From positions 1 to 10,729 of the forward strand of contig CAYIRB010000035.1 in assembly GCA_964365765.1 (NCBI GenBank): a stretch of DNA of 10,729 bases, written 5' to 3'. How positions within the stretch are numbered: position 1 is the first letter of the stretch; each line of letters opens with the position of its first letter. Of the stretch, positions 1-5,252 are shown piece by piece. The stretch comes from CALRGE01 sp964365765. GTDB lineage: Bacteria > Patescibacteriota > Gracilibacteria > UBA1369 > 2-02-FULL-48-14. Below the pieces are notes generated by a model. The model had not been told where the DNA came from, did not search any database, and saw nothing but the letters and a program-made list of their open reading frames with translations. A program made the position numbers and the translations under genes.

Positions 1-1
1 A

Positions 2-451
2 CTCACGCACACTCAGCGTCGTTTGGTACAGGAGTTGGGACGTGAACCTTTGATTGAGGAGTTGGCGGCGGAAATGGATATGGATATCAAGAAAGTGCGT
101 CATATTATGAAGATTTCCCAGGATATAGTTTCTCTGGAAGCTCCCGTCGGAGCGGAGGAAGACAGTAAACTTGGAGATTTCATTAAAGATGATGAATCTC
201 TCTCTCCGGATGAGCAAACCAATCGACAGTTGATTAAGGAGAATATCCATGAAATGCTCCAGTATCTTTCGCCCAGGGAAAGGAAAATTATCGAAATGCG
301 GTTCGGACTTAAAGACGGAATCGGTCATACTCTCGAAGAAGTTGGAACGGAGTTCGGCGTAACTCGAGAGCGCATTCGTCAAATTGAAGCAAAGGTGCTC
401 CACAAACTGCGCGAGCATCCCACCAGTGTAAAAATTCGTTCATATTACTAA
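2..451 (+). CDS. rpoD: Primary sigma-70 family RNA polymerase sigma factor, C-terminal part (5' end outside window)
   Basis: The frame is open from base 2, so the gene enters from the left; the TTG at 23 is only an internal codon. About 149 residues are visible. The segment QRRLVQELGREP followed by an EELA-type helix is the region 3 signature of group 1 sigma factors. The stretch RERKIIEMRFGLKDG and the helix-turn-helix TLEEVGTEFGVTRERIRQIE form region 4, which contacts the -35 element and the beta-flap. The protein ends with a short ...KIRSYY tail, about where housekeeping sigma factors stop. Regions 1 and 2 (-10 recognition, melting) lie outside the window. The close match to housekeeping region 4 favours RpoD/SigA over an alternative sigma factor; with only the C-terminal half visible, a close group 2 paralogue cannot be fully excluded. 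It ends with TAA, 8 nt before greA, so the two are probably co-transcribed. Confidence 0.93.
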   Translation, partial: LTHTQRRLVQELGREPLIEELAAEMDMDIKKVRHIMKISQDIVSLEAPVGAEEDSKLGDFIKDDESLSPDEQTNRQLIKENIHEMLQYLSPRERKIIEMRFGLKDGIGHTLEEVGTEFGVTRERIRQIEAKVLHKLREHPTSVKIRSYY

Positions 452-459
452 TATTTTTT

Positions 460-960
460 ATGACAACAAAAAAAGCCGTTCCTGTCGCGGATGATTCCGT
501 AATCGTGACCAAAGAGGGTCTTAAAGTTTTGGAGGATGAGCTTGAGTATTTGAGAACCACTCGTCGGAGAGAAATGGCTGGCCGTTTGAAGGAAGCTATT
601 TCCTACGGTGATCTTTCCGAAAACTCCGAATATGAGGAAGCGAAAAACGAGCAGGCTTTTATCGAGGGCAGAATTTTGGAACTTGAAGAGAAAATCAAAG
701 GCGCGAAAATCGTGGATGAAAAGACTCATTCCAAACAGGTGGTTGAAATCGGCACTAAAGTCAGACTTAAAAATCTCAAGAAAAAGAGCGAAGATTACGA
801 GTTCACCATAGTTGGTTCAACCGAGTCCGATGTTTTGAACTGCAGAATTTCAAATGAAGCTCCGCTCGGACAGGCTTTGATGGGAAGGAAAAGCGGAGAC
901 AAGGTCGTACTGACCGTTCCGGCCGGAGTTATGGAATACGAAATTTTGAAGCTGTCCTAG
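460..960 (+). CDS. greA: Transcription elongation factor GreA
   Basis: GreA binds the RNA polymerase secondary channel and stimulates cleavage of backtracked RNA. The 166-residue protein has the usual two parts: an N-terminal antiparallel coiled coil (about residues 15-85) and a C-terminal FKBP-like domain (about 95-166). The coiled-coil tip motif GDLSENSEYEEAKNEQ is intact, with D51 and E54 matching the catalytic acidic pair D41/E44 of E. coli GreA. The C-terminal half shows PLGQALMGRKSGD and a VPAG turn, as in the family. It is about 8-10 residues longer than the usual ~158, all at the N-terminus. The ATG at 460 is preceded by an AT-only stretch with no Shine-Dalgarno motif. A later start would cut into the coiled coil, so 460 is kept. 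The TAG stop overlaps the stop of the convergent gene. GreB is less likely given the tip sequence. Confidence 0.97.
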   Translation: MTTKKAVPVADDSVIVTKEGLKVLEDELEYLRTTRRREMAGRLKEAISYGDLSENSEYEEAKNEQAFIEGRILELEEKIKGAKIVDEKTHSKQVVEIGTKVRLKNLKKKSEDYEFTIVGSTESDVLNCRISNEAPLGQALMGRKSGDKVVLTVPAGVMEYEILKLS

Positions 961-974
961 GAGCTACGTTTTTT
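950..974 (+). terminator. Possible weak intrinsic terminator at the greA 3' end
   Basis: An imperfect inverted repeat (AGCT at 950-953 and AGCT at 962-965, around the palindrome TCCTAGGA at 955-962) is followed by a run of six T at 969-974. The stem is short, so any terminator would be weak. It spans the greA stop codon and lies within the 3' end of the convergent gene, because there is no intergenic space. Confidence 0.28.
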
Positions 975-1379
975 CTTGGGTTTGGGAAGGTATTTATCGA
1001 GCACCTGCTCCTTATGTGAAATGGAAAGTTTTACCGCCATTCCTTTGATGTAATTTTCACGGGTTTTATACGCGTAAAAGGCCATGAGCGCGAAAAGCAG
1101 AATTGTCCAAAATCGCATTCCGAACCATGGAATGTCTTGGTCGCGGAAGAAGGTCAGCAAAAGTCCCAGCAGGGCGAATTCTCTGATTCTCGTCGGCACG
1201 TTTTTGAGCAGTTCCCACGAAATTGCCGGGTTCGGCAGTTTGCGAATGTATTGTTTGACGTACCAGCCGGAGAAAAATATAAGCGTGAACAAAATCAGCA
1301 TCGGCCAAAAGTACAAAAACGATTGGCTCGGCGATGGGTTGAAAAGGTAACTAGGATTGAGGAGTTTCAGTGGATTCAT
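957..1379 (-). CDS. Small hypothetical membrane protein, last gene of the minus-strand series
   Basis: I do not recognise a named family. The 140-residue protein has a clear first membrane segment (about 21-43, FLYFWPMLILFTLIFFSGW), a second short hydrophobic stretch (about 67-78) and a third segment (about 88-105). A conserved-looking patch, FFRDQDIPWFGMRFW, lies between the second and third. The C-terminus is long, polar and strongly basic (KPKKKRSS), which by the positive-inside rule would be cytoplasmic. The ATG lies 29 nt inside the upstream Lgt-like gene, so translation is probably coupled to it. No Shine-Dalgarno sequence is visible. The two genes may work on the same membrane process, but that rests on position only. 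Its TAG stop shares a CTAG with the greA stop on the other strand. Confidence 0.8.
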   Translation of the reverse strand: MNPLKLLNPSYLFNPSPSQSFLYFWPMLILFTLIFFSGWYVKQYIRKLPNPAISWELLKNVPTRIREFALLGLLLTFFRDQDIPWFGMRFWTILLFALMAFYAYKTRENYIKGMAVKLSISHKEQVLDKYLPKPKKKRSS

Positions 1380-2160
1380 GAACGGGGTGTTTAAATTGTT
1401 TATATCTGTGGAATAAAATATATCCGCTTATTAAACCAAACAAGCAGAAAAGATAAGCGTCCAATCTTACGTTCAGGAGCGTGATTGTATCATCGCCCCT
1501 CAAGAATTCAAGCAGAAAAAAACCAAAAGAAGTCAGGGTGGCAAAATACAGGGAGGAATTACCCTCGACTTTGAAAAAATCCGTTTTTGAGCCGATTGTT
1601 TTTTTGCTCCACATGACCAGCAGAATAAAAGCGAGCGAATAAAGCTGTGTCGGGTGAATCGGGACGGTATATGTTACGTAGTCGAGCTCGTAATGTATGG
1701 CCCAAGGTAAATTTGTGGGCGTGCCGTATGCGTTACCTCCCAGAAACTGCCCGAGGTTGACTATTCCCAGTCCTACAAGTACGGGCACCATAAAGGCGTC
1801 ATACCATTTCCAAATATTTTCTTGAGCCTTGATTAATCGTGCAGTCAGAAGAACGAAAAACGCGATAATCGCTCCCCAGATTGAAAACCCTTGGTCCCAA
1901 ATTGAAATAAAATTCAGCAATGTTCGTATGTCAATGCGCGGTATGTATGAGTCCGTGTTCAGAAAGAAGAAAACCAGGCGGGAAAAAACCAGCGGCAGCA
2001 AAACATAGGAACTGCTCTTCTTTATAAGAAGGAGAAATTCTACCCTCTGCCTTTTTAGTCTGTTTACGGCCAAGTAACTCGAAACGAGTAGCGCCGCAAG
2101 CGTGAATATCCAATATGTTTTTATCGATATGAACCCCGATTCGAATATGACCGGCAGCAT
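1351..2160 (-). CDS. Lgt-like (prolipoprotein diacylglyceryl transferase family) membrane protein with altered active-site motif
   Basis: Lgt moves diacylglycerol from phosphatidylglycerol to the lipobox cysteine of prelipoproteins at the cytoplasmic membrane. The 269-residue protein has family length and about seven hydrophobic segments. Lgt landmarks appear in order: ISIKTYW near the N-terminus (Y16 at the E. coli Y26 position), FSR near 59-61, QGFSIWGA (90-97), GLGIVNLGQFLGGNAYG then TPTNLPWAI (130-155), IHPTQLY (168-174) and EFLRGDD (218-224, R221 at the R239 position). Aligned without gaps to E. coli Lgt from memory, H103 is W95, R143 is N135, N146 is Q138 and E151 is N143, while G154 is kept as G146. 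It is therefore a divergent or repurposed homologue rather than a safe Lgt, and no gene symbol is given. The ATG follows the upstream TAG by 1 nt. Confidence 0.85.
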   Translation of the reverse strand: MLPVIFESGFISIKTYWIFTLAALLVSSYLAVNRLKRQRVEFLLLIKKSSSYVLLPLVFSRLVFFFLNTDSYIPRIDIRTLLNFISIWDQGFSIWGAIIAFFVLLTARLIKAQENIWKWYDAFMVPVLVGLGIVNLGQFLGGNAYGTPTNLPWAIHYELDYVTYTVPIHPTQLYSLAFILLVMWSKKTIGSKTDFFKVEGNSSLYFATLTSFGFFLLEFLRGDDTITLLNVRLDAYLFCLFGLISGYILFHRYKQFKHPVHESTETPQS

Positions 2161-2161
2161 T

Positions 2162-3550
2162 CTAGAAGTTAAAAATTAAGGTGGCGTTCAGCACTATTCC
2201 GAGCATCAAGACCAAAGCGTTCACATTTGTTTTGTATCTAAAATACTCCAACTTTATGTGGAACAAACTGTACCATAAAAAAATGCTGAGCAAAAGGTAG
2301 CGCAGTAGTGACGAAGAAAGTAAATTAAAGTTATCCGGAAGCGGATTGCCCGAAGGCAATTGTTTTGCCAACACATAATGACTCGCGAAGTAGGCGAGGA
2401 CGTAAAAACTCAGAAGCCAGCCGAGAAAGTGATTGACCTCTTCCAAGATCAAAGGCTCGTTTTCACCCGGACTCACATCGATCTCCGTCACGTGTTGCGG
2501 CGTTTTTATTTTAAGCGCCTTCAATTGCTCTTTCAGTCTTTTTCTTTCTTCCCAAACGGATTTAAAGCTTTTGTAAGCTTCCGGTTTTGTGATTTTCGGA
2601 GAAGTGATCCAAATTTTCGCGAATATAAAAAGTTCGCGGTTCGTGTTTTTTATGAGTTGATTGATTTCTTTTTCCTCCGGCGTTGGGAGATGCTTTTTGA
2701 TGAAGTTACTGATCCCACGCAAAAATTTATTCTGAGAATCCACAAGTTTTTTCTGCAAGTCTTCTATATTGTCGGTGAGATCTTTTTTATCGCTTGAACC
2801 GGTATGCAGTTCCGCCATCATTTTTTGTGTGTCGAACTTGATCATACTTTTTTCGGCAATCATTTTTTCTTTGTGCAAAAATATTTCCTGATCCTGAACC
2901 TTTTTTAAAAGTTCTTCCGAAGTGTGTTCTATATAGTCCAGATTCGTGGAGCTTTTTATGCGCAGAAGCTTGTCGACGCAGTCTTGAATAATTTTTTTAT
3001 TCTCGGGTTTGATTTCTTCACTGAACTCCGCGAGAATCGACTTGATCTTTTCAAGTATGAAATCCACCTTTTTCAAAAGTTCGGCGCGTTTTTTTTCAAA
3101 GGCCGCGTTGCTGTTTTCTTCCATGTTGATATTTGCCCCGCTTTCCTTGGCTTGGGCTACGTATTCCGCTTTGAGAGCCGAAAGGTCGTCGTGTTTAGCT
3201 TTTTCTTTATCTTCCGGCGTGGCGCCGGCTTGAACGACGTATGAAACTTCAAAGCCGTATTCGTCAATCAATCTCTGAAAGGCTTTGTAGCGGCTGCTTG
3301 CCGGAATCGTCCCGATTACTTTTTTCCCGTTCTTGTCAAAAGCCTCAAATTCGTATTTTGGAAGTTCCTCGCTTGTGCCGGGCTCTTTGGTATCCGTCTC
3401 GGGTTTGGTTTCGGCCGTTTTTTGAATGGCGAGAATCGAGATATTCAAGGAACCAAGCTGCTTTCTGGCATCTTCTTCGTTTTCGGCGGCAATGAGCCCG
3501 CCCAGCTTTTTGCCTCCGGCGTTAACGGCGGTGTATTGGAATTGTGCCAT
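2162..3550 (-). CDS. Membrane protein with two GspF/PilC-type N-terminal domains, coiled coil and C-terminal membrane segments
   Basis: Residues 1-45 (MAQFQYTAVNAGGKKLGGLI, then AENEEDARKQL and ISILAIQ) match the short cytoplasmic motif that opens GspF/PilC platform proteins of type II secretion and type IV pili. A second copy follows at 64-108 (YEFEAFDKNGKKVIGTIPA, then the helix and EVSYVVQ). The T2SSF helical body that normally follows is absent. Instead there is a long charged helical region (about 115-350) with coiled-coil character, then three hydrophobic segments at about 372-396, 411-434 and 442-461, ending at residue 462. The N-terminal ~370 residues are probably cytoplasmic. The ATG follows the pyrG TAA by 1 nt, with AGAGG 6 nt upstream as the only good Shine-Dalgarno candidate in the series. 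A role in pilus or secretion-platform assembly is an inference from the motif; the family is unknown to me. Confidence 0.85.
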   Translation of the reverse strand: MAQFQYTAVNAGGKKLGGLIAAENEEDARKQLGSLNISILAIQKTAETKPETDTKEPGTSEELPKYEFEAFDKNGKKVIGTIPASSRYKAFQRLIDEYGFEVSYVVQAGATPEDKEKAKHDDLSALKAEYVAQAKESGANINMEENSNAAFEKKRAELLKKVDFILEKIKSILAEFSEEIKPENKKIIQDCVDKLLRIKSSTNLDYIEHTSEELLKKVQDQEIFLHKEKMIAEKSMIKFDTQKMMAELHTGSSDKKDLTDNIEDLQKKLVDSQNKFLRGISNFIKKHLPTPEEKEINQLIKNTNRELFIFAKIWITSPKITKPEAYKSFKSVWEERKRLKEQLKALKIKTPQHVTEIDVSPGENEPLILEEVNHFLGWLLSFYVLAYFASHYVLAKQLPSGNPLPDNFNLLSSSLLRYLLLSIFLWYSLFHIKLEYFRYKTNVNALVLMLGIVLNATLIFNF

Positions 3551-3551
3551 A

Positions 3552-5213
3552 TTATGCCTCTATTTCCTTTTCCATGGAAACTTTACCGCGAGGGTTATTT
3601 TGTTTTTTCGCCGCTTCGATGAATCCCGTGAAAAGAGGGTGTGGTCGGTGCGGTCTTGATAAAAATTCCGGATGAAATTGCGAGCCAATCATAAACGGAT
3701 GGTTTTTCAGTTCACCAATTTCGACAAGATTTCCTTCCTCAAAAATACCCGAAGCTTGCCAGTCGCTTCCGCGCAGTTTTTTCACGAATTCATTGTTTAT
3801 TTCGTATCTGTGTCTGTGGCGTTCAAAAATCAAATCTTGATTGTAGAGCTTCTGTGCCAATGTGCCTTTCACGAGCTTGCAGGGATACGCACCCAGTCTT
3901 AAAGTTCCGCCTTTGTCTTTGTCTTTGTGCTGGCCGGGCAAAAAGTGAATTATGTATTTGTCAGATCCCAACTTTCCTTCTTCATCGAACTCTTCGCTTG
4001 TGATGAGAGGATCTTCGAGCTTGTGCCTTGCGTATTCGATAGTCATGATTTGTAAGCCCAGGCAAAGTCCAAGGTAAGGCACTTTGTTTTCTCTGGCGTA
4101 TTTCGCCGCCATAATTTTTCCTTCAATCCCTCTTGTACCGAAGCCGCCCGGAACCAGAATTCCATCCGAGGATTCCAACATTTCCCAGGCTTTTTCGTCT
4201 CGATCGGCGAGCTTTTCCGAATCGATCCACTGCAAGTCCAGGTCTCGATCTTGGTGATAGCAAGCGATTTTCAGCGATTCAATTACGGACAGGTAGGCGT
4301 CGTCGAGGTCGGTGTATTTTCCCACCAAAGCGATTCGGACTGGGTCTCTCTTTGCGCGAATTTTTGAAACCAAAGTTTCCCAATCCTCAAGCATCGGTGT
4401 AACGTTTCCCAAATGGAGTTTTTGCGCTACTAACTCGGCCAATTTGTATTCGTTCAAATTCAGCGGCACCTCATAAATCGATTTCGATGTTATCGCGGGA
4501 ATGACGCAGGGCTTTTCAACGTCGCAGAAAAGCGAGATTTTCTCCAGAATGTCGGTTGAGATATTTTTATCCGCGCGGGCCATGATTATGTCAGGCTGAA
4601 TACCGATGGATCGCAGTTCGCGTACCGACGCTTGCGTCGGCTTTGTTTTAAGTTCTTTTGAGGCTTTTAAGTATGGAAGGAGGGTAAGATGAACAAATAA
4701 TGTGTTCTCTTTCCCGAACTCGTGGCGCATTTGCCTGATTGCCTCCAGATAGGGAAGGCCTTCAATGTCCCCGACGGTTCCGCCAATCTCAATCATGACG
4801 ACTTTGGCTCCGCTCAGTTTGGCCGCTTTTGTTATTCTTCCTTTAATCGCTTCCGTGATATGCGGAATAATTTGGATAGTTCCTCCCAAATAGTCGCCGC
4901 GGCGTTCTTTTTGCAATACTTCCGTGTAAATTTTTCCGGTCGTCACGGATGACATTTCATTTAAGTTTTCGTCAATGAACCGTTCGTAGTGTCCCAAGTC
5001 CAAGTCGGTTTCGGCTCCGTCTTCCGTCACGTAAACTTCACCGTGTTGAAAGGGGCTCATGGTTCCGGGATCCACATTCAAATACGGGTCGAGTTTCATT
5101 GTAAATACCTTGAAGCCTGCCGCTTTAAGCAGGGCGCCGATGGATGCGGTGGCAATTCCCTTGCCTAAACTCGAACAAACTCCGCCAGTGACAAATATGT
5201 ATTTTGTAGGCAT
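3552..5213 (-). CDS. pyrG: CTP synthase (glutamine-hydrolysing)
   Basis: This cytoplasmic enzyme makes CTP from UTP, ATP and glutamine, the last step of de novo pyrimidine nucleotide synthesis. At 553 residues it has normal family length. The N-terminal amidoligase domain (about 1-270) shows the P-loop FVTGGVCSSLGKGI with K18, the KLDPYLNVDPGTMSPFQHGE block, DLDLGHYERF with D72, EIGGTVGDIEG around E142, and KTKPTQASV. The C-terminal class I glutamine amidotransferase domain (about 290-540) shows VPGGFGTRG, the nucleophile C384 in GLCLGLQ, and H514/E516 in QFHPEF. All catalytic residues I can place are present. Residue 13 is Cys where many homologues have Val. A short polar tail (541-553) follows. 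Its placement inside a series of envelope genes is unusual. The start fits the conserved N-terminus; a 35-bp inverted repeat lies just upstream. Confidence 0.98.
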   Translation of the reverse strand: MPTKYIFVTGGVCSSLGKGIATASIGALLKAAGFKVFTMKLDPYLNVDPGTMSPFQHGEVYVTEDGAETDLDLGHYERFIDENLNEMSSVTTGKIYTEVLQKERRGDYLGGTIQIIPHITEAIKGRITKAAKLSGAKVVMIEIGGTVGDIEGLPYLEAIRQMRHEFGKENTLFVHLTLLPYLKASKELKTKPTQASVRELRSIGIQPDIIMARADKNISTDILEKISLFCDVEKPCVIPAITSKSIYEVPLNLNEYKLAELVAQKLHLGNVTPMLEDWETLVSKIRAKRDPVRIALVGKYTDLDDAYLSVIESLKIACYHQDRDLDLQWIDSEKLADRDEKAWEMLESSDGILVPGGFGTRGIEGKIMAAKYARENKVPYLGLCLGLQIMTIEYARHKLEDPLITSEEFDEEGKLGSDKYIIHFLPGQHKDKDKGGTLRLGAYPCKLVKGTLAQKLYNQDLIFERHRHRYEINNEFVKKLRGSDWQASGIFEEGNLVEIGELKNHPFMIGSQFHPEFLSRPHRPHPLFTGFIEAAKKQNNPRGKVSMEKEIEA

Positions 5214-5215
5214 GT

Positions 5216-5250
5216 ATGCTATTTATTCCAACCGTGGTTGAGAATAGCAT
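5216..5250. repeat. Inverted repeat between the second SLH gene and pyrG
   Basis: Perfect 8-bp arms ATGCTATT (5216-5223) and AATAGCAT (5243-5250) enclose a second inverted repeat, CAACC (5229-5233) and GGTTG (5236-5240). It almost fills the 39-nt gap and ends 2 nt before the pyrG ATG. There is no T-run on the minus strand directly after it, so it is not a standard terminator for that strand. An RNA hairpin in the pyrG leader, or an RNA processing or operator site, is possible. Confidence 0.55.
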
Positions 5251-5252
5251 TT

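Noticed and set aside
2360..2797. A 145-codon plus-strand frame rich in Phe and Arg
   Set aside because: It is the antisense of the Lys/Glu-rich helical region of the GspF-motif protein; the Phe-rich composition is the mirror of Lys/Glu codons.
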